Assembly (NCBI RefSeq): GCF_022539665.2
Contig: NC_081331.1
Coordinates: 7,223,534-7,287,533, forward strand
Source of the DNA: Daphnia carinata
Taxonomy: Eukaryota; Arthropoda; Branchiopoda; Diplostraca; Daphniidae
Length of the DNA stretch: 64,000 nucleotides
Direction of reading: 5' to 3'
Shown here in pieces: positions 12,143 through 22,891 of the stretch (positions are counted from its first letter, which is position 1; each line of letters starts with the position of its first letter). The translations under genes and the position numbers were made by a program. Under the pieces are notes generated by a model. That model was not told the origin of the DNA. It worked only from the letters and a program-made list of their open reading frames with translations, and ran no database searches.

Positions 12143-12224
12143 CTAATTGTATAAACGTTAGCTATTTAAGGGAAAGTTTGCAAAATGAAATGCGTTGCTT
12201 TTTAATGGCGAAATAGCATTGTTT

Positions 12225-12641
12225 TGTTGAAATATCTTCCGCAACGCTTATACACACTGGAACTACAAGCACTGCAACAACAGGCATTGCAACAGCAACA
12301 GGCCTTACGGCATCAACAAACTGCGACGCACCAGAGTGGCTAACCGGGGTCGGCCGGAATTTCACCTAGTTACCATTATACTGCCAATACACAGCCTCGT
12401 AGCTCAGGGGTAATATTCTAATAATTTTTTTTAAAACTGCATTTAATTTAAAAATGTGTCTTGTTTCAAAATTCAGGGATCGTACCGAACCATGTATGAC
12501 TACGATGCCGATGACAACGGCGAAGTTTCCTTCCGCGATGGCGATGTTATCGTCGATTGCAAACCGATCGACGAGGGATGGATGATGGACACAGTCCTGA
12601 GGACAGGCCGATCCGGAATGGTATCGGCAAACTACATCTAA
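12225..12641 (+). pseudogene. LASP C-terminal fragment: Gln-rich linker and SH3 domain
   Basis: LASP family proteins have a LIM domain, nebulin repeats, a linker and a C-terminal SH3 domain, and bind actin at adhesion sites. Only the end is present. A Gln-rich linker exon ends at 12409 (LELQALQQQALQQQQALRHQ, then SAGISPSYHYTANTQPRSSG in another frame after an in-frame TAA). An intact SH3 exon spans 12477-12641, with YRTMYDYDADDNGEVSFRDG, DEGWMMDTV and GMVSANYI. The SH3 fold residues (ALYDY-like, W, the final P/S-A-N-Y motif) are conserved. LIM and nebulin exons are not found upstream, where minus-strand fragments of other genes lie. Frame disruption in the linker supports a pseudogene or transposed tail; a linker mis-splice is the alternative. 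Confidence 0.6.
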
Positions 12642-13639
12642 CCTCTCAGCTAATGTTTTCGTTCTTTATTGCCCTTACGCCTGATCCTTTTGATTTCTGT
12701 CTTCTTTGCTCCTTTTGTCGAAATCCCTAGAAACCATTGTCCTTCCTGCACGCAACACATTCAAATTTGGGTTTGTTTTGTTTATGTATTTCTTTTTTTG
12801 TATTTTGATTGTCCATAATTAAATTTAATGATAATAATGTTTTTTTTCTATTTCAACAGAATTCCCGCAGCTAACATATCCGATGCCTGGTGATATTTAG
12901 TCTTGGTCTTCAGATTATTATATTGCACTAAATAAAGGGCAGCTACGTCACTTGCCCTTAAACACCTGAACACAGGACGACGGGGCTGTTTTTCCAAGGT
13001 TTGCTTCGTTCCTTTTTCTACTTACTTTTTGTCTTCACCATTCATTGCTTGAAAGTTTCGTTCTTTAGCTCGAATTTAAATTTTTCTTTCACGAACTCGA
13101 ACCTATGTTCTTGTACACCATGGTATTAGCATGGAAAGCCAAATTTCGTACTTGCAAGCACGCAATTTATCAGCAAAAAACTATGGTGGCGGAAAAATGT
13201 ATGTCAATACGGTTCTCTAAGGTACGGCAATTTTATGGACAAAGTATAAGAACGATTTCATGAATGTTTTAATTTTTCGTTTCCCTATTTCTCGTTCAGT
13301 AAACAAATATTTCACCATACCAGACACGCTTTATGGGAATAATGATCAAATTATAGGGCATAGAAAAAAAGAGATTTTATTAAATTTTAGTTCTGTGTTA
13401 CAACATAATCTATGATATCCCCAGAATGATTTAAAAAGCCTTACGCAGGAAGACGATCCTGTTAATTACGTAAGTTTCGCGTATTACGACATATGCTGAT
13501 TAACAAACATGTAAAATTCTTCATTTCCTTGACTTGGATAAAAAAAAATATGATTCTCAATTGCTCTAGGGCATGAACCAGATAAAATGCATGCGAATAT
13601 TATTGATTTGGTAATGAGAATGAATTTTTTGCAAATGGA
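12642..13639. other. LASP-type 3' region and intergenic sequence
   Basis: T-rich sequence follows the SH3 stop codon and includes an AATAAA-like site near 12930, so part of this may be a former 3' untranslated region. Nothing coding was recognised up to the end of the MK-STYX-like gene. Confidence 0.35.
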
Positions 13640-15853
13640 TCACCATAGGTCTTCTACAGAAGAGATCTTTTTGCCGAAAAGTTCTGTTTCAAATTTACTC
13701 AGAACTTCTAGATGAGGAGGACTGGGTTGAACTGCCGGCCGCAAGCACTTTACATAGTAAAAAGAATCCTCCAGAGTACAGCTTTTATCTTGCATCAGCA
13801 CGGCCATCTGGAAAAAAACCCAATTCATTTTATGGCTTATACAGTACTGCTCCCATTACCAAAGCTTTAAAAATCTCTAGATTAAATTTTAATAGTGAGA
13901 GAATATTCATTCTTAAAAACGTAAATTTTCCTAAATTATGGTGTTTGATAAAATGGTGATATAGTCAAAAGCATCTTGAACTTCACCAGCCACAATTCGA
14001 GTAACATAAATCACTATTATAAAAAAGAAACAAAATTACAGTTAATGTTGCGCTGCGATTGACGCCTTGGTCCCCCAAGATTAGTACACGTCCTTTTTCT
14101 TGAATTGCTTTTATGGCAAACGATGTTGCTCCTTTAAGTGCGTTATACAGTTCTTGACCTAAAATTTATGAAATAGCAATAATGTATTGGTAGTCGAGAA
14201 ATACTTGTGTTAGATTTTCGGCGACTAGGCTTGTGTGTGCAAAAATGAACACATAAACATGAATACATGAAATTCGGAATTCTGCATCAACATCAATTTT
14301 AACTACAGCTTCAACTTTGACATGTAATTACTGTTTGTTAAAGACGAAATTCTATGAGCCTACATGTTCATTGAAACTGTAAAATGCCTCTATCTCAACT
14401 GGGAAACGCGTGCGTGCTGTTGTTTGAAGTACCACATCTAAAGAGCTATTTTTGGATGAAATTTTTTCTTTGTATATGTTAACGGAAAACATAGTGCATG
14501 TGTACATCGTCGTACTATCGTACATTTTTTTTACCGTGTTAGTCTCAACCTCAGACAATTGTCTTCGAACGGAGTCTGTTTACCTTTCAGCGTTTCACTC
14601 CAGTTGACTGTTAAGCAAGTCATGCCGGGAAAGGCCAATGCAGGTCCTGTCTGTCCAATGTGGATCAAATGGGTAATGTTTAGATTCAATAGAATAGTGG
14701 TGTTCGATCCTTGTTCCATTCTTCCAAGCCACATTGTATCTTCCATGATGATGGACGGATACCAACCAAGTGCTAGTTGACGCTCTGGAACTCCAGAACA
14801 ATTCGAAGCAATCATATAAGGCAATGATCGCTCTATTTGTACTATTCCGCCACAAATGCAGAACGGGTCTAACTGGGCGCTTTGCAATAAAGTTTGGACT
14901 CTCTTCATATTTGAATCTTGGTTTTCGTCGCTTCCATCTTGGTCATAGAGGATAATAAGCGTGTACTTGCTCAAGTCCTGAAGGTTTTCTAACGGAAGGG
15001 TTCCATACCAACGTGCAGAGAGGATATGCCTCTCGAGGAATGAGTTTTCGTCGCGGACGTCTACCAACATCAAATAATCCGGATTGCTCATGTATGGTGC
15101 ATAAAATCCATCGTAGAATAAGTTGTGGAACTGACATGGTGATATGCTGTGGTGCTTGTCTCGCCCCTCTTCTGGATCCAATGGAATGGGCACTTTTTTC
15201 AAACCTTTTGATTCTTCAAGTGAGGCTGGCAAATTAAATTGTACGTTAAGCGCAGGTGTTTCAAAAAGTTAAATCTTATTTCGTGAGAAGCAACAGGCAC
15301 TGTGATCTAATTCCGAAATAGTTTCGTTACTCAAGAGCCACAGAAGTAGTGGGCTTGAAACCTTTCAAAGTAGCGCACTCCAACGCCGGTTCTCCAGTTC
15401 AAGATTGTATACGTCATTTCCCCAAAATAGAACACATTTTCCGGATTTAATCGCAAAAAAAAACTCTTTCCTGGCGTCTCACGATATTTAAAAAAAGTTG
15501 AATAACGCACTTAGAATATAAATACTATAAAAGAACAAGATGTAAAAAAAATGTACGCGAAATTTTTTTTCTTAGCCGCTATTGATAGGCCAGGTCTCGA
15601 CCGTCTTTTTACAGGAAATGTAATATAAAAGAACCTGAAAAAGTTTTGAGTTTAAACTGTAACAGTATTTTAAATGCCTGTCTATCCTATGATAGGGAAA
15701 TACAATCAAATATTTCTTTGATCTTCTTTTAAGAATTAGTTTCCCCTGCTAAGGATTACATTTAATTAACTTAAAGAGCGACTTACCGAGTTGATATTGT
15801 GATAATCTATCGTAAGCGGCTTTCTGTTGGTCTTTACTCCCTACGCAGCCCAT
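13640..15853 (-). CDS. STYXL1: MK-STYX-like pseudophosphatase: rhodanese plus inactive dual-specificity phosphatase domain
   Basis: The product starts MGCVGSKDQQKAAYDRLSQY (exon 15853-15787), an N-myristoylation and palmitoylation type start. A 691-base exon (15225-14535) holds a rhodanese/CDC25-like domain (YLMLVDVRDENSFLERHILS, CICGGIVQIE) and the start of a DSP domain (IIMEDTMWLGRM, FPGMTCLTVNW). Exon 14158-14040 carries GRVLILGDQGVNRSAT and exon 13807-13640 the end (TLEDSFYYVKCLRPAVQ). In active DSPs the loop is HCxxGxxRS; here His-Cys is replaced by Leu-Gly, so the catalytic cysteine is gone, as in STYX. A short exon between 14534 and 14159 is needed by phase (length 2 mod 3) and was not identified. 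Family members are regulatory; a scaffold role here is inference. Confidence 0.72.
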
Positions 15854-16296
15854 GTTGCTCACTAGTTTCGCAGCAAACAAGAAACCAAATAAAAACCTGG
15901 CTATAAAAATATTCTGCTCGATAGAACTCCCAATGTTTTCAATATTTCGTTGCACATCGAACACTTCTTGCCACCAAGAGCCTCAAGAACTCTATAGACC
16001 AGATCTGAAGACTTCCGTATACTTGGCGTCGATCGAAATGAAATCGTCGACGAACGCAAATATAAGAATGCGTTCCGTAAAGCAACAGTGTGGCTGGCAG
16101 CCGGTGTACACGGAATGCTCATAGGATCTCTTTCTGGTCACGTGTTTAGATGGGAATACACATTTTACTTTACGGATCAGTATTTATGGTCCTTATTGCT
16201 GACAAGAAAAATTTGTATTTTAATCAATCACAGTGTGGTATTATATAATGCTTATTCCCCAATAATAAGATTCGGAAATAATTGTAATAAGATATT
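15854..16296. other. gap between STYXL1-like start and AP5B1-like end, possible plus-strand exon
   Basis: On the plus strand a frame after a possible acceptor at about 16003 reads LGVDRNEIVDERKYKNAFRK and WLAAGVHGMLIGSL, which looks protein-like (charged helix then hydrophobic segment) and ends near a GT at about 16151. I cannot identify it or connect it to other exons. The rest probably serves as promoter for the pseudophosphatase gene and 3' end of the next gene. Confidence 0.25.
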
Positions 16297-19200
16297 TCAT
16301 GTAGAAAACTCAGTAAGCAGGGAATATATAACTGGCAACACAGAGGGATCCTCGACCAGAATTTCAGCGTGCCAGCTATTTTTAACTGATAAAATTCGAA
16401 CTAGAACAAGAAACGAATCGGGAGTAACCATAGCTAATTCTGTCGGTTTCTCAGCCATTTGGAATTTGTCCAATTCTCCGTACTCGACAGCTTTCAGGAG
16501 TTTTTGAGGTTGAGGGAGAAACAAAGCACTGGAGTAGCATTTCTCGCTTTGGCTAACAATTCGATCCCATAACTCAACAAACGACTTGCTTGAAGACAGT
16601 GGATTTAGAAAGTCTTCCAATTTGAGTTGAATAGGCTCAAGGCCTGAAAGAAATATCCGACCGTCCGTAGTGCTCATTACAACCCTGTACCAACAAATGA
16701 CAAAATGGAAATTAAAATATTATTGAGATATTTTTTAGTATTTAGATTTACTTATAGTTACCTTGCTTCGATGGTTGCGGCCGAACATACCAACGGATGT
16801 ACCTGAAGGCAGGCTTTTCTCACCTGGTCGACTTCCAATACTGGAATGTAAATAGGTTCGGCACGACCCCACTTCGGGTCCACTATGAAATCGATTTTTA
16901 ATCCTTGCAAAAAATTTAAAGAGGTAATATTAACTTCCGTGATTTGTTGGATTACGACAGAAAAAAGTTATTACCAACAAATTCCGGGTGGAGGTTCTCT
17001 GCATTTTTTATCAAAGATATCTCCAAGGGAAAATAGAACGATCGAAAGGATCGCTTTCGATCTAATGACCAGTATACTGGAAGAGATTCTATTACAAATA
17101 TACTTACAAAAGATTTCGGAAAAGCCATTAGTTTTAATTTTTTTTGTCACCTGGTCTTGTGTCACCGATTTTGTTGTAATCGAAAAGGATTTTCACAAAA
17201 ATCAATGGATAATCGGTTTTTTCTATTTTCCCAGTTGACGACAAGTCCATGTCAGCATCAAAAGCGTCCTTCAACTATATGAAAAAAGGGAAAATATCCA
17301 TAAAAAATAAAATGAGAAAAAACAACAATAGTTCTATTACGCTATCAGTATTAACATGTGTTATAAGTGAGCGAAGCATCCATGCCCGTTGTTTCACATC
17401 TGACTCTGAATGCGATGTCTCGACCAAGGATAACACCGTTTTTAATTCTGAAATATATGTAGAGTAATTAACTTTTCGCATTTCATGTAGGTGAACATGT
17501 TATAATACCTGGTTGAAAAATCTCGTAATCTTGATTCCTAATCAATGCCTGGCATAGTTCTAGCACTGCGATTCCACAATTTGAATTTTTTTTTTCTTCC
17601 AAGCAATTTCGTATAATGCGAAGAATCATCTAAAACATATATATATATATATTATGGATCAATGAAAGAATAATAAAAAAGATGGTGGGTTAATTTAGTA
17701 CCCGAGGTTGGCAAAATTCGTATCGGTACAGAGTTGCTTCCATGAAAAACTGGATCAGATGTTCCATGTGGGGCATCACGATAGAAATCTCCATATCATC
17801 GAAAGCATCGACAAGTCCCAAGGTTATTGCATCCGGTAATTGTCCCGGTTGGTTTGCACCAAAATGCTTTAGGAAGTCTATGATATGAGGCAAACAAGCA
17901 GGGTGTCGGGCACCTAAAGCGACGGTGCTGTGCAACACAATTTGGGCTGCATTGGTGGGAAAGTTACTTTCAAGCATATCACGCATCACTCGAAAAACTG
18001 AAGCCAATGCACGACTAGTGCCATTTTTTATTGCAAAGGCAATCAAGTTTTCAAAGTGTTGGTAAAAGAGGGTGGGATCTAAAAAAAAAAATATAAACTT
18101 TTATAACAGGAACCATTAAGTTTTCGAAAATAGAAACAGATCAACCTAGTGATTGGTTGTACAGAGCCTTGTTCATAAGCAATAGTTTTTTAAGACGAGC
18201 ATCAGCTCCATCGAAATCGTTGGGTTCAAATTGCCGTATTTCAAACCTGCTTTTTTTCAGATGCAGCGACGAAGCTAGCCAATCCAGAGATATCAAGTTG
18301 CGTCCAACAGGCATCGCAGGATGAGTGCAATAGAGGAAAACAGCGGTTTCGTCTGTAATTCCACCAAGGCATTCCTGCATGTGGCGATACACAATTGAAT
18401 TATTTTTATTTTCTAACTAAAATCCGTAAGGCATTTTGTTACCTGAATAGATGTGATTGTCTGTAGAACGCACAAGTCAAAGGTGGTCTTATATCTCTCG
18501 AGTAATTTTTCGAGCGAATTATTTAGCTCAGTTTGAAAACCCACGCGGCAAATACCTAAAATGTTTTTTGCCACTGTTACCATCGTAAATGGTCCTAATG
18601 AAGGCATAAGTTCAAGGAGGTCGCAAAGAACCTATTTGAGTAATAAAATGTCCCCAAGCATTTACAAGCAAAAAACAGAACGTCAATATGCTTATAAATG
18701 GATGTGGTGACCATGTAATAAGTCGCAATCGTGTTACCCGTGACTGGTTCGGAATAGAATTAGTAGCATTTCTGATAATTAATGAAGTTATCTCTGATGC
18801 TTTGTCTCTTAAATGGTCATGATTTAAGAAGTCAAAAAAGTTTTCTATTTGTGTTCCCAGGATTCCCTGTTAAAATTTAAACTGCTAGATCTATTTATGC
18901 ATTTTAAATTAAGATTTTAATTACTTGTGTGCTCATTTCTATTTCAATCAGGCAGTCCATTGAGGTCAAACAAGTAGAGATAGGCTCTGATTTGTTTTCC
19001 AAAACATTCAGCAAAAACTGAACAACATCAACAACCACCTCTTGGCTTGGTTGGTATGTGAGTAAGACTGTGACAATAACTTCAAGTAATTTGCATTTCA
19101 TATCAGTTTTGAGAAGGTTCATATTATAAATATTCTGCAAGAAGAACCAGCACTTCTTATAATTTTTCTCGTAACCATAAAAAAAATTACCTTGTTTCAT

Positions 19201-19513
19201 ACCTGAAGGCTTAGGATTGCAAACTCTAGCTCAGATAATTGAATAGTTGAATCGGAACAGATGATTGGAACTAAATCAAGTATTATGTTGACTAAGTGAG
19301 ATTCATATGAGACATCTCCTAAAAGCTGAAAAACTCTTTGAAGATAAATATATCAATAAGCAAAACTTCATAACCAACAAATAATCTTACCTTAAGCAGA
19401 TTGTCAAGAGTTTCATTGGAACACACACAGTCTTTAATTATCTTTTTTAGTCTATCGGGGCAGTCAGGTGGTAAGTAAGAGAATACAGTTAACATGTTAG
19501 TTTCTTTTGACAT
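16297..19513 (-). CDS. AP5B1: probable AP-5 adaptor complex subunit beta-1
   Basis: AP-5 is a late-endosomal adaptor complex acting with SPG11 and SPG15. Exons with clean GT/AG borders and phases are 19513-19391, 19325-19203, 19134-18925, 18866-18738, 18631-18443, 18374-18146, 18078-17702, 17629-17509, then about 17460-17340, several less certain ones to 16790, and the last about 16690-16297. The product is an alpha-helical repeat protein of Leu-rich helices (SYLPPDCPDRLKKIIKDCV, HLVNIILDLVPIICS, ENFFDFLNHDHLRDKASEI, FLYCTHPAMPVGRNLI). Its C-terminus (IQLKLEDFLNPLSSS, FVELWDRIV, DSFLVLVRILS, WHAEILVEDPSVLPVIYSLL) matches the order of blocks I know from vertebrate AP5B1 tails. Similarity is distant, so the name is an inference; an uncharacterised HEAT-repeat protein is the alternative. 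The 17.0-17.3 kb part is unresolved. Confidence 0.55.
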
Positions 19514-19943
19514 TTTTTCAATAGTTTCTTAATACTGGATGCTTTTTATTCAACAATGAATGACACTTTTGTTTTGCCATAAATTACTGCTGAGATCCAA
19601 ACACCTTAACAGGTGGATATTCCTTCCACTTCAAACTGACTTCAGAACTTTTAAGCTACCGAAAAACAACAAACAGTATGTAGGGGCGGGACCACGTAAA
19701 TCGTTGTACTAGGAGCGTGGAAAGGGATGGTGTGGAAATAGAAGAGCTGAATATCGTGGAAGTTGTAACTATGGGGGGGGGGGGGGGGAACGTGGGAATA
19801 ATCTTGATACGGATCCTCCATTAAGCGATGAATCGCGGGAAACATACGTTTGGGTCTGTCCATTTTGGTGGTGAGCTCCAAATTTTGAATACACTATATA
19901 TGATACTTACATAAACATACGGTACGTCACTTGTTCCGACACA
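19514..19943. other. 5' flank of the AP5B1-like gene with a 16-base G tract
   Basis: No gene recognised. G16 lies at 19773-19788. A minus-strand frame (MDRPKRMFPAIHRLMEDPYQ, then Pro repeats from the C tract) is open across it but has no family features. The stretch separates the AP5B1-like start from the foldback element. Confidence 0.35.
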
Positions 19944-20355
19944 TACAGTATCCTCCAGAAAAAAGAGGCACCCCCCTGGTCGCTGAAAATAAAATAATAT
20001 ATTACTAGCGCTAGATGGCATTTAATTTTTGCAACATATAAACAAAAAAAGCATGCGTTTTTTTTTGTTTGTTTGTTTTGACGGCAAAATTCCAGACGGT
20101 TTGCCGATTTCCGATGTTTTTTTGTAATTTTGCTTCGAGCAAAATAAAAAAAACGAAAATTTGAGAAGTCTGGAGAAAGGCACACATTGTCTGAATCGTA
20201 ACCTTTTCCCAACCTCACTTTTTTTTCAAAATTTTCCTTTGTCGTATTTCTACCCTCAGGAAATATTAGGAAAACTTATTGGCTAAAGGCGATTTTAGAA
20301 TGCAGACAATATTATTTTAGGTTTTTTTCAATGAATCTAAATTAGAATTAAACAG
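19944..20355 (+). repeat. left arm of the foldback element
   Basis: 412 bases; reverse complement of 20503-20913 except for one base in a homopolymer (T9 against A8). It begins TACAGTATCCTCCAG and ends TTAGAATTAAACAG. Confidence 0.85.
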
Positions 20356-20502
20356 GAGTTTTCCATCCAATTTAAGTTCAAATCTATCGATTACAAAAAG
20401 GCTTCAATTATGAATTGATGATAATGGCTGGTGAACGAAATACTAAATCTTATTTCGTTCGCCAGTTTTCTTAACTTAAATAATAGTCTTCTTAAAAATT
20501 TT

Positions 20503-20913
20503 CTGTTTAATTCTAATTTAGATTCATTGAAAAAAACCTAAAATAATATTGTCTGCATTCTAAAATCGCCTTTAGCCAATAAGTTTTCCTAATATTTCCT
20601 GAGGGTAGAAATACGACAAAGGAAAATTTTGAAAAAAAAGTGAGGTTGGGAAAAGGTTACGATTCAGACAATGTGTGCCTTTCTCCAGACTTCTCAAATT
20701 TTCGTTTTTTTTATTTTGCTCGAAGCAAAATTACAAAAAAACATCGGAAATCGGCAAACCGTCTGGAATTTTGCCGTCAAAACAAACAAACAAAAAAAAC
20801 GCATGCTTTTTTTGTTTATATGTTGCAAAAATTAAATGCCATCTAGCGCTAGTAATATATTATTTTATTTTCAGCGACCAGGGGGGTGCCTCTTTTTTCT
20901 GGAGGATACTGTA
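20503..20913 (-). repeat. right arm of the foldback element
   Basis: 411 bases; mirror of the left arm. It begins CTGTTTAATTCTAA and ends GGAGGATACTGTA. Confidence 0.85.
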
Positions 20914-21254
20914 CATTATATCTGAACAGATCAACAAAATGTAAAATGCGGATTGAATAAGTTCGTCCTCATTGCCCATTCCTCCAAATAGGCTGCTGTT
21001 CTCTTTCTAATCGGCTAGCAGACAGACTACTTCCCGTGTTGTCCACAAAGAACTCGAGTGTGTACCAAAACTCAGAACCAATAGCAAAGGTAGATTATTG
21101 CTCTTCAAGAATTGTGATCCACGTTCGACGTTTCCATAGTAATATCTTTTTTTACTGGGAGATGCAGTGTGTTATGTACAATTAACTTATCGAAGGAAAA
21201 GCCCTAATCTGTGCTAACTGCTTTTTATTGTGCTAAGCAATAGCCAAAGACAGA
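20914..21254. promoter_or_regulatory. 5' flank of GPATCH3
   Basis: The 340 bases between the foldback element and the GPATCH3 start codon must hold its promoter and 5' untranslated region. No TATA box is evident near the ATG, as usual for a housekeeping gene. Confidence 0.3.
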
Positions 21255-22817
21255 ATGGATTCTGTTTATTTGATGATCCTGAATATTCCGCGAAATTTCC
21301 ATTCTTCAGATTTAAGAAGCTATTTTTCAGATTTTATTGAGAGTCAAGCGCACTTTACGTGTTTTCATTTTCGCCATCGACCGCAGCTCGAATTAATCAA
21401 TCCTTCGGAAGCCTTCAGTTTTGAGGAAAACAACTTCTACCTTAACAGCACGAGCGGAATTAAAAGTGCACCTGCATCAAATCTGCTAATCAAAGATTCA
21501 GTCTGTTGTATTGTGAAATTATTCAGTAAAGAAGCAAGAACAGAGGCCATAAGGAAATACAACTTGCAAAATTGGGTTGACAAACATGAGAGATTCTTAC
21601 CAAGTAGATGTATTGCCATCGCTATAACTGTAGTGGAAGAATATGTGAGAAATTCTCTAGATTCTTCAATTTGCATAAATGATGGGAAAGTAGAACTTAA
21701 GCTATCAAAACAGAAAATTGAACAAATGGTTGAATTAAAACCTCCTCCTCTCATGCCCCGAGGAAATGTAGGCACATCTACAAAACATTTTCTGAATCTA
21801 ATTAACTCATGCCGTCTACCCAGCAATCTTATAGGGAAATTAGGATTAAATTTCCCTAAGACCAAAACTCGAAGATATGGCAATGTTCCTTTCAACTATG
21901 AAAATCATACATGTGAGAAAATTGAACTACCTGTTTCTTCATTGACGAACTCAACAAACAGCAACAATAAAATAAAAATATTTCCTCATGAACCAAATTC
22001 CTACTCAGCAAAAAAGTGTACAAACAAAGGAGACACAATGGATGATGATGATGTCGAGCAGGAGTGGGATAGACACGAAGCTTTGCATGACGATGTGACT
22101 GAACAAGAGAGAAACAAAGAAAGACTTTATGAAGAAGAGATGGAAGTTGTGTGGGAAAAAGGAGGGCCTGGCATCGTTTGGTACACAGACGCACAACGAT
22201 GGCAAGAAGCTGAAGGAGACTTTGACGAACAGACAGCCGATGACTGGGATGTTGACTATTCTGTTTACTTTGAAGAAAATGGTGGTGACAAGGTATGTGC
22301 ATGTTTTCTTATTTATTTCAAAAGAAATCAAGTTATTTAATTAATTCCGCTTTGTTTTATTGCCCAGGATGCAAGAGACTGTGCAGAGATGCGTCGGAGT
22401 ACCATGTGGCGCCAGGGTAATGTAGAAACCGTTTTCAAAAAACCACAAATACTACCACTACGACGAAAGTCGTTCATGGAACATTCCACGGGAAGAAATG
22501 TTGTCGGTCCATTCGAGAAGCATACCAAAGGAATTGGCCGCCGCCTAATGGAAAAGCAAGGATGGCGTGATGGCTTGGGTTTGGGAGTCGCTCAGAAAGG
22601 AATAGCTCAGCCTATTGAAAGCGATGGTCAGAAGCCAAGAGAAAGGAAAGGGTTGGGTTATTTTGGCGAGCGATTACCACGATTCCGCGTGGCGAATTCA
22701 AGTAAAGCTAAGTGTGTTTTTATCGCAACCGCTTATGATAGCCCTGCTGACACAGATCCTCCGGAATCTCTTAATAGAAGAAATCAACCGACCACCATGA
22801 AATATCGGCATAAATGA
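21255..22817 (+). CDS. GPATCH3: G-patch domain-containing protein 3
   Basis: Two exons, 21255-22292 and 22368-22817, give 495 residues. The start MDSVYLMILNIPRNFHSSDL is an RRM-like N-terminus (RSYFSDFIE, FTCFHFRHRP, CCIVKLF). A Pro-rich block with PPPLMPRGNVGTSTK and an acidic segment (DDDDVEQEWDRHEA, EEEMEVVWEKGGPGIVWYTD) follow. The second exon contains the G-patch (GIGRRLMEKQGWRDGLGLG, GIAQPIESDGQKPRERKGLG), a glycine-spaced helix that recruits DEAH helicases. The order RRM-like, acidic, G-patch and overall length fit GPATCH3, a nuclear protein linked in vertebrates to splicing and to damping of antiviral signalling. Intron 75 bases, phase 0. The ATG is the first in a long open frame. Confidence 0.85.
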
Positions 22818-22891
22818 ATACAATTAATTTAATATTATTTTGTTAAATAGACGTTTCAAACTATGACAGAACATGTATTCTTGTTTTGTTT

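Larger units (their letters stand above)
19944..20913. mobile_element. Tc1/mariner-like foldback MITE flanked by TA
   Basis: Two near-identical inverted arms, 19944-20355 and 20503-20913, surround a spacer of about 147 bases. The ends read TA-CAGTATCCTCCAG and CTGGAGGATACTG-TA, so the element proper is 19946-20911 with a TA target duplication and CAGT termini, as in Tc1/mariner elements. The arms differ by one base in a T/A run and almost nothing else that I can see. No transposase frame is present. The open frames on each arm are mirror copies and not evidence for a gene. The spacer contains a smaller hairpin (20429-20466) around GGTGAACGAAATA. Confidence 0.8.

Noticed and set aside
19907-20218. 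103-codon minus ORF and its plus-strand twin at 20640
   Set aside because: They are the two mirror arms of the foldback element, not a duplicated gene.
21437-22302. Two long minus-strand ORFs within GPATCH3
   Set aside because: Antisense shadows of a clearly identified plus-strand coding exon.
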